A DNA stretch of 64,000 nucleotides from NCBI RefSeq assembly GCF_026212465.1, contig NC_080056.1, forward strand, positions 7,924,017 through 7,988,016, given 5' to 3'. Within the stretch, counting starts at the first letter, position 1. The number at the start of each line of letters is the position of its first letter. The notes below the pieces were generated by a model. That model made no database searches. It had not been told where the DNA came from and was given only the letters and a program-made list of their open reading frames with translations. Shown here in pieces: positions 51,801-63,589 of this stretch. Source of the stretch: Amaranthus tricolor (Eukaryota > Streptophyta > Magnoliopsida > Caryophyllales > Amaranthaceae). Made by a program: the position numbers and the translations under genes.

Positions 51801-54800
51801 AAAGGGCCCACAATCCAAGTCTAAACCTGCTTTGATTGTATCAGCTGCTGCTTCTTCTGGAGTTCTTGTGTAATGTTGAGAATCATACATTACACCAACT
51901 GAATCACAATCAGATACAATGTACCTAGTTTTTCACAAAAGAAAATCAATTTCAAGACGAATTATTATTATGGATTTGTTGTTAAGTTTAGTTGGAGTTA
52001 TTGTCAATGCAAGCATATTTAAATACAAGGTGCATGTTTTCTATAAGCCAAGGAGATACCATCTCAAAACCATATGGCAATGGCCCGGAGGAAGGGTTCC
52101 AATGAATTATAAAGTGTGCACGCCGTTTTTAATTTAGCGATGTGGGATAAACCATCCCAACACCCCCTCACATATGAACCCCCGTCAAATTCGCATATGG
52201 GAGTAATCAATTAGGGTAAAACGCCACTCTTTTCTGACATACCATTTAAAATTTTTGATCTAATTATCGGCTCTGATACCATGTTAAGTTTAATTGAACA
52301 TATTGTCAATTTCAACATATAATCCAAGAAACACGAGGTGCACACACTTCATAAGCCAATGAGATACTATCTCAAAACCATATGACAATGGAAGGAAGGT
52401 CTCAATTACTTACGCACACCATTTTTAATTCAGCGATCTGGGTTGGGCCAACCCTCTAAGGGGGTAAAAGGGGCCTATACCCCAAGTCTATCAAAAAGAT
52501 TATAAAAAAAGACGCTTTAATATTTAATAGTTAGGGGCATATAATAGTATATTTAGTAATTATGGGCCATAATTAATGTTTAGCCCCGTACCTCTCAAAT
52601 CTTACGGTCAACCCTTGATATGAGATAATCCATCCCAACATTTATCTAATGGTTAACGGTTTGTCCCTTTACGCTTAAATAAGAGATCGATTGATTTTCA
52701 CTACATATGAAATGATTAATTTCCTCCGCCCCTACCTTGTAGGTTCCTCTAGCCTAATACTGAATTAAAAAAATAGAAAGAATAATTGGAAAATGCAAAG
52801 ACAAAGCTAGGAAAAAAGGGTGGTTTACCCATTAAGGCGCCACTGGCCACGAATAGTGTTGCGAAGCAGATCAGCATCAGCACAAGTTGGCTTACCATTA
52901 ACTTGGTTATAGGAGCACATCACACTAGCAACTTGTCCTTCTTGTACACAAGCCTTAAATGGCACATTATATGTGTCCTCTAAATCTTGCTTTGTCACCT
53001 ATAAATCCATAATTTTAACTTGTTCTTTAGTTTTTAAGAATCATATAATTACACTATATACATGACTATTACATGTTAACAAAAGAGATTGTTAGGTGAC
53101 AATTAAATTCAATACTTTATCTAGAGAAAGTGATACTGACTCTAACTGAAACAAGACTCAATTTTCACGTAATAATCTATTTTTAAAACTTTTTTTTCTT
53201 CAATTTAATTATTAACTCAAAAATTAATTTACACTTAAGTCTAAATAATTTGGTGAGCAGGTTCAATCATTGATTTATACTTTACTTTAAAAAAAATTAA
53301 ATACTTATTATAATTGCTATTAATCTCCAAAGTTTAACATAGACAGAGGCAAATTTAGAAATTATTTTATGGCGAAGCCTAATAATTAAAACTAATCTAT
53401 TTTTAATTCAGAATTATAGCGGGGTCGGGGATCTATCATGTCCTAAGATAAGTCAATCCTTCCGCTAAATGTAGAGTAGTGTTGTTGCGTGCAAGAATTG
53501 GAATTAGGTTGGCCTCAAAATCAAGATTGTTATCAACCTCAGGACATAGTTGGCCCGAGTTAAGTCCCATTGTTTTCATTCCACATCATCTACGTAGTAA
53601 CACTCGCATCCAATTCATGAGAATGTGGCGTGCTTTTATTTTTCAAGTAAATAATATCATGTTATAGAATTTGTTCCATTGTCAATTTTTGACTTTTGTG
53701 TTCTTATATTGTTAGCTCGTCCCTACATTGTCCAAGTGTTGCATCTTATACACCATGTCATAAATTTTTATATATTAAATAATAACATCTTATGAGAAAA
53801 AAATATTATTATTTAAAATTAAATAGACGATAAAAGTTCATTACTACTCATTTTATAATATTTAGTTAAAAAAACCTTAACATTAAAAATATGATATGAC
53901 TAAATTGAATTGGAGAGGGATGTACTAATTGATTATTATGTGTTAACATGAAAAGGAAGCAATGAACATGGGTGTCTTAGCTATTTCATTGTGTATAATT
54001 TTAAAGCATAAACTAAAGCAATCTTAATTATTTGTTGTTTTTTTTAATGAAATTTAAGCTTTTGATTTTAAAGTAACCGTTAATAATTACAAACTTAATG
54101 TTTACACATGTCTTATAAATTTTTGTTTAACTAAATCTAATATAGTTGTGTGATTTGAAGACAACCACACTAAAGTAATTGTTCAATCGTCTGAATTTAA
54201 GGTTTGAGCCAGAAAAAAAAATATGTATATTAATTATTCGACTTAGATATATTAGATATATTAATATGAAAAAATAAAAAAAATAAAAAATATTTAATGA
54301 TATTCCCCTTGATCAACACTATAATTCTGAAAAAACAATAAAAGGTTTCAAATATTCTATTATAGATATTGTATATCTTTCATAGGCCATAATCTTATCA
54401 ATAATAACATACTCAATTTAGTCCGGTTAGAAACTATTGATTTCTTTTGATATGGACAATTCATATATAAGGACCACTAAATGAAGATAAGTAATGCAAC
54501 CCTTATAAGCATGTCAAGGAACCAACTCAACCAAAAGTTTAAGCTGATAGTTGAGGCCTCAGGATATGTTATATACTCTAACACGCCCCCTCACACGAGA
54601 CCCTATTGGGCTAGAAGTGTGGATGCGCATAGGCGCTGAATATTCCACTTTAAATGAGGGGTGGTTGAGATTCGAACCCGTGACCTCTCACGTTGACTTC
54701 TGATACCATGTCAAGGAACCAACTTAACCAAAAGCTTAAGCTTATGGTTGAGGCCCCAGGATATGTTATATACTCTAACAAAGCAAAACAATAAAATAAA

Positions 54801-57800
54801 AATATACAAAAATATCCAATAACGAGACAACATTTCATTACTCCCATGATGTTAAGTAGCTCTCACTTAGAGTGAAATTTGGAGGGTCGGATATGTCAAG
54901 AAATCAACTCAACTGAAAGCTCAAGTTGATGGTTGAGGCTCCAAGATATCTTATATACTTTAACACGCCCCCTCACACAAGAGTCTTTTGGGCTAGGAGT
55001 GTGAATGCAACATAAGTCTGTCTCATACCTAACGTTGAATATTTCATTTTTACATGAGGGGTATTGAGATTCGAACTCGTGACCTCTTGTCACGTTGACT
55101 TCCAATACCATGTGTCAAAGAGTCAACTCAACCAAAAGCTTAAGTTGATGAAAGAGGCCGCAGAAATATGTTATATAGTCTAACTGGATGTACACTACTT
55201 TATCCTTGTTAATGATAAATCTAACATACAGGTTGTTTCCGATTTACCCTTAATAGCAAACGTCATATACAATTTCACATATATAAGAAGTGCATGTGAT
55301 TTAACGAGTCATTTTAAATATAGAAAAGCAAGTAACTACAACATGATTTACTTTTATTAGGATATATTTAGCGACATTTAATTAAATGTTACCATTTCAA
55401 ATTTCTAATAGTATATATAGTAGATTTAGTGACATTTATTAGACCTTTTAGCATCATAATAAAATATCGTACTAAAGCTTTTCGTGACATAGGATCTAGT
55501 GGCATTTCTCATAAGTGCCACTATAGATTGTAGTAACAATTACATCAATAATCAATAAAATATACTAATGAAGAAATGACTTGAGACACATGTCACACTG
55601 TCATTAAGAATTTTCCGCCTTTTCTCTATTATTGACAAGGAAATTGACTTGATATTTAGGAAAACAATGAACTCATCAATGCAAAACAGATAATATTTGT
55701 TAATTGACTATAACCATATGTGATGATCTATTGAAATATTATATTTTCTTATATAAACCAAAAAAATAATATACATGTATATCTTTATTTTAACTTAGAT
55801 AATAAATCATAAATAAGCTAACTAATTTGGCTATTTTTTCAACTAAATCATCCCTCCAATCTATTATAATTGAAGACTATTTAAATTTTATTTGTCTCGA
55901 TTACCAATAATTACTATGAGTATATGTTTTCATATTGTTGTATAATAAATTATTTATTCACTTTGATAATGATAATATCATAACAAATATAAAGATTTAA
56001 TAATTAAGTTTATGTTGTAAATGAATTAATTTTATATAATAATATCAATATTCATATCAGTAAATATTTATAGTATCCGTGTTTTACACGGGAATCTATC
56101 TAGTATGCTACTAAAGGCCAAACAAAGTGTCACAAAATCACTTTTTAGTGAAACTTATTTAAAATAAAAACTAACAATTATTACACTAAAAGTAATCAGT
56201 GATTTTTTTAACGTTACCAAATTTAATTTCGTGAAAAGAATGGATAAAAAAAAAAGAACTTACTCGGGCATTAAAATGGAAACGATCAATGCCATTCCAA
56301 TTGTCAAGATCATAAGCAGTATAATGCTTACAAGAAGCAGCAACCTTCAATCTATTCCTATTGTAAATACTTTGAAGTCCTCTAACGTAACTGGCTGCAT
56401 ATTTAGCTGATAAAGTGGGGTCTTCACCAGGAGTTTCTTGACCTCTACCCCATCTTGGGTCCCTAAATATGTTTACATTTGGACTCCAATATGTTAATCC
56501 TGCTTTTCCTCCATTATACATTGCTCTTGCTTCATTTGACACCACCTGTTTCAATATATTTTTTCAGTTTACTTTCTTAATTTCACAATATAAAAACTTT
56601 TTTTATTGAGTAGACTGAACATAAGAAAGAGTTAAGTAAGAATTGAGTTCATAACGACTATTTAAAAAAAAATTGATATTCATTCCAACCAAGAGACAAA
56701 ACATGATTCCCAACTATATAAATGAGACCGCATCTTTGAGAGACGTCTCTCAGGTCGAGCTCATTAAACGTTAATGTCCACTTACTGTATTCTTAAAGCC
56801 TACTTACAGTATCTTTAATGCCTATTTACAATATACTTAATGTCCATATTCTTACAATATTCTTAATACCTACCAAGATCCTTAGCCTACTAACCTACTT
56901 ACCATATTCTTAATGTCTATTTACAATATCTTTAATGTCTACTTATAATATACTTAATACCCACGAATAAGTACTTAAAACTTACAATATTCTAAATACT
57001 TACTTACATATTTTTAATGTCTACCGAGAAACTTACTCTATATTTTCCTTTTTAGACCAGTTCAATTAAAAATGATCTCTCAAAAATACTGGCTCTCACA
57101 AGAATTTGTACTATATAAATACTTGACATTCCATTATGGGGACTAAATTAAAAGGGAGAAAAGCTTACCAATCTTCTAATCCCTCATATTCCATTAAGAG
57201 AATTAAATTAAGTTGGTTAGAGAATATTAAACGTAAAAAGGCGAAAAAGAGAATATTTAAAATTTATAGAAAATTGATATTAATAAAATTTATATTACGA
57301 CGAATCAAACAAGAATCCACTTGATTACATTCCTCCGTTTCATTATATTTTCTACATTTGACTTTTTACGCAATTCAATGTGTTATTTTGATAAATAACT
57401 ATGCACATCTAAAAATTATAAAAAAACTAATATTATGAAAGTTGAGATTAGACGATTCACATAAGATTTCACTTAACTATATTTTTCTTACACATTAGCC
57501 GTAAGATATAAAATAAGCTTGAATAATGAATAATATTTATAATCCTAATATAACAAGTATTTCAGAATGGATGGAATATAATAATTTTTGTTTATTAAAT
57601 TTGCAAAAATCTCTCAAAAAATCTCTAATATAAAAAATTTAAGTATGACAAATTTAATGAATGTGCTATAAGTTGCTAAAAAGCAATGAATTACAAATGA
57701 CTCAATGAGGAGGTATGATATGATGGGGTAACAGAATTTTAAAGGATTGACAGAAAAAAGTAACTAACAAAAAACATTATAGTAAAGGGCCAAGTTGAGC

Positions 57801-59508
57801 ATGCTATTTCTATACTCATTATATATACTATAACTTCAGCCCACATGCCAGTCACTATAAACATTCTTCAGGATAAAATGTTTCTTTCATGCACCTATTG
57901 TCCACTTGCGTCAATTTGTAAATAACTACTATCATATTTTCTCCCTTATTTAAATTTTTTTTTATAACTTGTAAACAAATTTTAACTATAAATGGTATTA
58001 AATGTATTATTAATAGGAAAAAAATTAGTAAGATATCATATTAGATTTATTTTATGCCTAACTTTTAATTTTATACTATGAGTATAAAACTTTTTTACAT
58101 TTAATTGTTAGATAGTTCAAAATTCAAAGACATTAAGAAAAAATTGAAAAAAACAAAATTTAAAATTCAAAATACGAGACACCTCTGAATAAAAAAAGTT
58201 AGAAAATTATTATATTTAAGTACACAAAATGGTATTTTAACATAAAAGTTATGTTAACATTTTTCATCAAAGTATGTTAACATATTTGTCAAGTTTTCTT
58301 AGTCATACTCAGTGACCCATGAACTTTAGTTTTTTTCTCTTATTCTGTCATTTTGAATTCGTAATTTTTAACTTAAATGTGTGAGAATTTTTAAGTTATA
58401 TGGTGCAAATTCAAAGAGACGTAGAAAGTATTTATTTTGATTGTAAAAACGAGTACTCTAGGCATGGAGAACCATGTGTTACGCAATTTTTTAGCCACAA
58501 CCACTCGATACCTAATGTTGATTACATGAGTTTTTATGTTGTTACAAGGTGTTATTTATTTTCTTATTTGAATTATATATTCACGCCAACTCAAATTTTC
58601 AAAAATTATTTGACATAGAAATATGTCATGATTTTAGGTAAGTTATACATTAAAAAGTTATTTTACTTATTTATATACATTGCTTGTTAATGAATTTTTT
58701 ATTTTACTCATTTTGCTACATTTTATATATAAAAGCTCTCATACTTAAAACTAAAATGTGGCTAAAATGCGGCTAACTGAATGAAACCCATCATTTTATC
58801 CTTTTTATCATGACTTCACTAATATGAACATAATCAATATTGTTAGGTTTATGTATTTGAGTAATTATTATATTGGTATCAAACTATGACGAGTAATGTT
58901 ATTATGACATTGTAAAATCAAATACATTTGAATTTTCACTAAAAAAAATTAGTTAAAATGCAATTAAAATATTTAAAACATAACAAATAACTTTAAAAAA
59001 AATATATATTGAAATCAAGTCATAAACATATTTAGGTTATGGTTAAATAATAAACTTTTAATATTAAATTTTATAATTTCGTGATGTATAATAATGCAAA
59101 AAGCAGTATTTGTAAAACCTGTCCAATAGCTTGCCAAAGCGAGGCATTGAAGGATGCAGCAGTGGTGATGACTTGAGGAAAACTTGTGGCACTTGGAAAA
59201 GCACCTCCGAATTTAGTTCCGGGTCCTACATTGGATACTCCATGTAGAGCCTCAGACCACCATTCATACCCTTGAATACCAAGTCGCGGCACTCCGGCCG
59301 CATTATTCACCAATAATCTCACCTTCTCTTGTAAGGTCAACCTCCCAATAAGGTCTTGTACTCGTACTCGTATTGGGAGGTTTACCTTACAAAAACGCAG
59401 TGCCCTGGTTAACCCGTTTCTTGGATCACAAGAAAACGGGATCCGAGCATCTGCGCTAAGGATAAGACAAAGGAGAACTAATAAAAGAAAAAATTTGTTA
59501 TGAGACAT
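48835..59508 (-). CDS. Beta-xylosidase/alpha-L-arabinofuranosidase, GH3 (BXL1-type), 768 residues
   Basis: Six exons on the minus strand: 59508-59119, 56545-56264, 52998-52829, 51924-51476, 50428-50015 and 49436-48835; all GT-AG and in frame. The start [15 protein letters not shown] gives a cleavable signal peptide, so the enzyme is apoplastic. GH3 N-domain landmarks are [41 protein letters not shown] and [10 protein letters not shown]. The nucleophile is Asp286 in YIVSDCDS. The GH3 C-domain ([36 protein letters not shown]) and a fibronectin-III-like tail ([24 protein letters not shown]) follow. It releases xylose and arabinose from xylan, arabinan and pectin side chains during wall remodelling. 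Similarity to Arabidopsis BXL1 as I remember it is close throughout. Length is normal, no break seen; introns of 0.4-3.3 kb carry many elements. Confidence 0.96.
49437..50014 (-). repeat. BXL intron 5 with GAGAC-type element (49709-49934)
   Basis: The element has ACACAAATTCTTGTATAAGA at its left and, reverse-complemented, ACACAAATTCTTTTGTGAGA at its right. A second copy seems inserted in it from about 49809 (GAGCTACTCTTGTCAGAAGC). Before it, 49485-49695 looks like a decayed Tourist-type element ending CCAAACACCCCC. Confidence 0.65.
50470..51013. mobile_element. Non-autonomous hAT element, 544 bp, BXL intron 4
   Basis: Left CAGGGCGGAGC and reverse-complemented right CAAGGGCAGTTCTGGAGC are imperfect ends. 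The 8-bp flank ATACTTAG is perfect on both sides (50462-50469 and 51014-51021). No coding capacity. Confidence 0.88.
51096..51371 (+). mobile_element. SMART-type LTR retrotransposon, BXL intron 4
   Basis: The 5' LTR 51096-51167 is 72 bp (TGTTAAAGTATATAATATAT to TTTATTGATA). The primer site TGGTATCAGA follows at 51168-51177. The 3' LTR is partly decayed and ends CCTTGACA at 51371. Flanks GTGAC and GTAAC differ at one base. The interior has GGTTCGAATCTC at 51208-51219. Confidence 0.82.
51980..52640 (-). mobile_element. Complete TRIM retrotransposon with 183-bp LTRs, BXL intron 3
   Basis: In minus orientation the 3' LTR is 51980-52162 (183 bp, TGTTGGGATGGTTTATCCCA at its start) and the 5' LTR is 52282-52640, enlarged by a hAT-like insert at about 52440-52615. 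The primer site TGGTATCAGAGCC (52281-52269) matches the initiator-Met tRNA. The internal part is only about 119 bp with no gene. Flanks TTTGT and TTTAT differ at one base. Confidence 0.85.
54512..54780 (-). mobile_element. Complete SMART-type LTR retrotransposon, 269 bp, BXL intron 2
   Basis: Two 72-bp LTRs (54512-54583 and 54709-54780) differ at five positions and have TGTTAGAG...CCTTGACA ends. The primer site TGGTATCAGA lies next to the 5' LTR (54708-54699 on the minus strand). A purine-rich GTGAGGGGGCG precedes the 3' LTR. The 5-bp target duplication AAGCA is perfect (54507-54511 and 54781-54785). No protein is encoded, so it needs proteins from another element. Confidence 0.93.
54894..55185 (-). 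mobile_element. SMART-type LTR retrotransposon, 292 bp, BXL intron 2
   Basis: LTRs lie at 54894-54965 and about 55113-55185. The primer-site position reads TGGTATTGGA on the minus strand. Flanks GGATA and GGATG differ at one base. It has the same orientation as the copy 113 bases away. Confidence 0.82.
55186..56263 (-). other. Rest of BXL intron 2
   Basis: AT-rich sequence with no recognised feature up to the exon 2 donor at 56263. The other part of this intron (52999-54511) is also featureless apart from the SMART copies. Confidence 0.6.
56724..57109. mobile_element. GAGAC-type element with 22-bp minisatellite core, BXL intron 1
   Basis: The ends are GAGACCGCATCTTTGAGAGA and, reverse-complemented, ACAAATTCTTGTGAGAGCCA. 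An 11-bp flank ACTATATAAAT is present on both sides (56713-56723 and 57110-57120), the duplication size of MULE-type elements. The core is ten or so imperfect units of the form CTTAATGTCTACTTACAATAT. Confidence 0.8.
57329..57575. mobile_element. Stowaway-like MITE, BXL intron 1
   Basis: Left CATTCCTCCGTTTCATTATA after TA and reverse-complemented right TTCCATCCATTCTGAAATAC followed by TA are weakly matched ends. The rest of intron 1 (57576-59118) shows nothing recognisable. Confidence 0.5.
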
Positions 59509-59543
59509 TTTTTGTTTGGTGATAACATAATTGAATTTAAGGG

Positions 59544-59551
59544 TATTTATA
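59544..59551 (-). promoter_or_regulatory. TATA box near the BXL start
   Basis: TATAAATA within CCCTATAAATACCC on the minus strand lies only about 36-43 bases before the ATG at 59508. If used, the 5' leader would be roughly ten bases. The alternative is that it is not the functional box. Confidence 0.5.
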
Positions 59552-59848
59552 GGGAAAGATGGCGTAAGAAATGGAGGAAATGAAAGGTGGATATTAAGAG
59601 GTTTAAGGTTCATGATTGGTTTTCCACGTCTTTGAGATGAGTACTTATAATGGAAAGATATATTAATGTCAATGGAGGATGGATAAAAGTTATGCAAGTT
59701 GTTAAAACAGGGAGGAAGACATAAGAGAATCAGATCTTATTTTAGGCAGGATTTATCACTTTCTCTAGAAAGTTTTAGGTTTGATTTTTACTGTACTCTT
59801 TTACCTTTTTTCGGCCTACCTTTATAAAAAAAAATAAGGAAATTAGAA

Positions 59849-60010
59849 CAACTTGTCTTATGTTGGACTATTTCAGTATGAGACGGGCTTATATAATTAG
59901 CCTATTTTTTTAATTGATCACTTTAAAATTGTAAGTGCTTATTTACGCACTAAATATATATAAATAGGTTTAATAGAAATAATCTCATTATAAGACTATC
60001 TCACTTAACC
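59849..60010. repeat. GAGAC-type dispersed element
   Basis: It runs from CTTGTCTTATGTTGGACTAT to CATTATAAGACTATCTCACT with TTAATTGATCACTTTAAAAT and GCACTAAATATATATAAATA. It is an uninterrupted relative of the CEP intron 1 copy. Confidence 0.7.
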
Positions 60011-62639
60011 ATTTATAAAGATATAATTATAAGTGATCATTTTAATACACTAAATATATATAAATCATTCTAATAAAACTAGTCTGATTGTAATCGTCTC
60101 ATTTAACCATGATGATATAATTACTAAGATGAGTGAGTGAGACAGTATGACACTCAGTTGGCACTTGTGGTATAGTAGGCCAGAAAACATAAAATTTGTT
60201 AGTAGATTCCACTTTTGCAGTAGGCAGTAGTCCAATGGAATAGTGACGAGGATCATGTTATTCTTATTTATATTGTTATTTTATAACAACAAAATAAGGT
60301 TAAATCAAATTAGAGGATGAATATATGTATAAATTATATTTTAAATAAAGTTTGTGTGTAAAATTAAAAAAGAAATAATGTTTTTTTTTAAATTCTTTAC
60401 ATTTGTTTCTAGTTCAGCTAAAGTTACTTTGGGAGAGTTTGGTTTTAGACTTTAGAGTTAGAATTAGGAGAGTTTGTGTTGAGTTTTAGCATAAGTTAGT
60501 GGAAGTAAATTCCAAAAAGTTTCAATTATGTTTTTTTTTTTTCTTTTCACTCTTACAGAGATAGATTATAACACTAGAATTTTTCAGAATGATTAAAAAA
60601 TAGTGATTTCATTTAAATTGTCTAAAGAATATTAAAAAGATATATTAAAAAGGACAGTTGGAGAATCTCTTAAGGGCATAATGCAGATATTTATTCGGAT
60701 TATCGAGTCGATTTCGAATCAGGTATTTTGGGTCGGTTCAAAGTTGGTCTTGTCCATGTTGCATTTTACATAATCATAATTCTATTTTTAAATTCAAGTC
60801 AAATCAAATCAATTAGATCAGATAATCAGATCTGTTTTGAACCCCCATAGACATAGAAATAACTACAGAAGCTAGGAATATTTTTTTTTTAAAAAAAAAA
60901 AACACTTTCTTTCAATTAATTTAAGAGTAAAGTCATGAGTTTTTTTTTTCAAAAAAAAAAGTCATGACTTTTTTTAGAAAAAAAGTATAGCTTGTAATTG
61001 TTGATTGGTGGGTTATGGCAATCAAGATTTAATACAATTTACATAAGTTTATTTTAGTTTTACATATTTAGCTAATTTAGAAGGGTGTGAAAAACACTCA
61101 TAAATATGTTCCTTTCAATAATTTGAACAACATCTCCCTTGCTCTTAGCTTGAGTTAGGTTGTGAATCAAAATCGAGTAGCCTAATAAAACTAATCAGAG
61201 AACATTTTTTATCCACACATATTGTTGGTCCAGTCAGGACAAAAGAACAGATCAGCACTCCCATACTTGATACATTTATACAATTGGAGTACTTATAATT
61301 TTGGCCCACCTTTAATTAGCTTACTCCCTGTGTTTACCATACCAATACGGATGGACAAGGATTCAAGATCATAAGCAGACTGATTTAGACCGGGGGTTTG
61401 GATCTTCGTATGTGTGCCCTTGTGGTTCTTCATTTGCGGCCGCATGATCAAGCTATGCAGAGAAAAATTAATAGTAAGTGTTTGGAAATATACTTGCCGA
61501 TGCGTCATACACCATTTGTGAGTATAGATTTGAAACAACATGAGATTGTATCATTCGACTATTGTTTCTGCACTACTCTAGAACTTGTCCTAACTCCCAA
61601 CCGCCATGTAATAATTGCTGGAAAATTCATATAACCCACGTGTAATCTCAAATTTAAGAATTATAGAAGAGTTGACTAAAATAGAAACTTAATGGGCTAT
61701 CTCTTCTATAAGCAATTGGTTTTAGGATGGAAACTTATCAGATTTATGGTGCTGTGGTGAGGTAGTATAACCTTAAGTGAAATGTTAAGTAAATAAAGTA
61801 ATGTTTGTTATCGCATTTGGTTATTTATCTCAGGCTTATGATAATTTAACTAATTTTGTGCTATTGGTTCATCTGGTTCATTTGATTCTTATGGTGATAG
61901 TGGGGAAATTTAAGTCAAATAGATGCTCTTGAATTTAACCATCCAAGGTTTAGAATTTCCGTTCCAACTTTAAATTTGGACAACTCAAACGTTGCAATCT
62001 ATTTTTTAAGTTTATTATTGGTTAAATTTTAGATTTGATCTTTTATATTTTAAGGTCGATATGTCAGAATTTATAAAAATAAAAAAATAATTGAAGGCAA
62101 ACCATTCACACGATTTCTCTCAAGTGACTTTCTGTTATATGTAACTATTAATATAAAAAATTATCTGAGGACGTGGTGATTACTAATAAGAGTGTTATAT
62201 TATCTAGTTGAAGGATAGAGTGGTGTCTTGGTGAGCTATCAACCGCCATCCTAACTATAAGCTGGCCCATGTTGTCTGTAATTGAGTTCATCCAAAACTA
62301 AGTTTTTAGATTGGTATTAATCCATCCACATCCGTATGTGGGCCTTGCTTAGCCCACACTAATATATTTTCTTTTTCAACTCGTTTTATATAAAACCGTC
62401 TTATTATCGTTTCACTATGAGATGAGCCCATATCTAAAACTGAGTCTGTTCCAGTTATATGTCATTGCCTTTGTTCCTAGTCGTTTACATATTGCTCTTT
62501 TTTTTCGCTTCTATATTTCTACCTTTCTATTTCTTACTTTTTTTCTATTTTTTATTTTATTTTTATTTTTATTTTTAGATTTTTTTTTATTTGTATCTTA
62601 TTTTCTTTCTCTTATGTTTATTTTCTTAAGTTGCATGTT

Positions 62640-62785
62640 GCGAGTAGTTGCACGTTCTTGAGCCGACGGACTCTTTGACTGTACTCTCCGTTATGGATAT
62701 GAGTTGTCATCGTCCTTCCCTCCCCAGACCCTGATCATAGCTTTTCTATGAGCGGGATACACCGGGTATGATGATGATGATCTAT
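62640..62785 (+). repeat. Plant retroposon 3' tail (RTE-LINE/Au-SINE style)
   Basis: GGACTCTTTGACTGTACTCT, then CTTCCCTCCCCAGACCCTGA, GAGCGGGATACACCGGGTAT and a GATGATGATGAT end match the 3' tail wording I know from plant RTE LINEs and Au-type SINEs. No 5' part was found. Confidence 0.6.
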
Positions 62786-62895
62786 AAATTGATCACTTTG
62801 AATTTGTGAGAAGTCCTTTTAACACACTAAAAATACATTGATCAGTTTAATAGAGATAGTCTTATTATGAATATCTCTCATATAAGAATTTGTGT
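62775..62895. repeat. GAGAC-type dispersed element (partial)
   Basis: It has AATTGATCACTTTGAATTTG, ACACACTAAAAATACATTGA and ATCTCTCATATAAGAATTTG. It directly follows the retroposon tail. Confidence 0.6.
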
Positions 62896-63589
62896 TTTTT
62901 TGGGATGTTTTCTTAAAATGAAACACATTTGATTGGATTAGATTGAACTACCAAAAAACAATTATAAAAAATTGAAGTATTTTTTTTTTCTTAAAAAAAG
63001 CTGACATTATGTATTTCCACATTCATGGATAACGGTCGATATGATTGCAAGATAAAGACCATAAAATTAAGATTTTGATGAGGAATCTCATCCGACTTTT
63101 ATAACCTTAATGTCATTTAATATCTTGATTGATTGATAAGTTAGGTATTGGTGGTATTCAACTTTGCATAAAGTTTAAAAATAATCTGAGTATTTAAATT
63201 ATGCGGATAATTTTTTAAAAGTGTTGAAATATGTTGAGGAGAATAAAAGAAAATAAATTAATATTTTCATAATTATAGTAAAGTAAAAAGAAATCAGTAA
63301 TCACTAAAAAGTAATTTGACAAAATCATAGGGACAAAAGGGATTGAAAAGTTTAAATTTAAAAAGTTGAATATTTTAATATTTAGAATGTGAATTTAAAT
63401 ATCATATAAAAAATAACGTGTTAAACATTAAAACATTATAAGTGTAGTACTAAAGTAAATTTTTTAATTGTCATAAAAAAATAAATTTTTTTATTAATTT
63501 ATTTGGGCTATTTAGTCCAATGTAAAACTGTGTCACAAAGAGATAATCTTACATGAGAATTTATGTATAAGATAAAAAACTAATCGGCC

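Noticed and set aside
57136..57324. Lys/Arg-rich 62-codon frame in BXL intron 1
   Set aside because: AT-rich intronic sequence gives Lys/Ile/Arg bias by chance; no start context or conservation is visible.
59508..59697. Upstream in-frame ATG for BXL at 59697
   Set aside because: It would bury the signal peptide behind 63 residues and lies upstream of the TATA box; the start at 59508 fits the family.
61293..61634. Overlapping frames of about 80 codons on both strands
   Set aside because: No recognised domain and no splice-supported extension. Kept only as part of the intergenic description.
62422..62661. 79-codon Phe/Leu-rich frame
   Set aside because: It is a translation of a T-rich tract.
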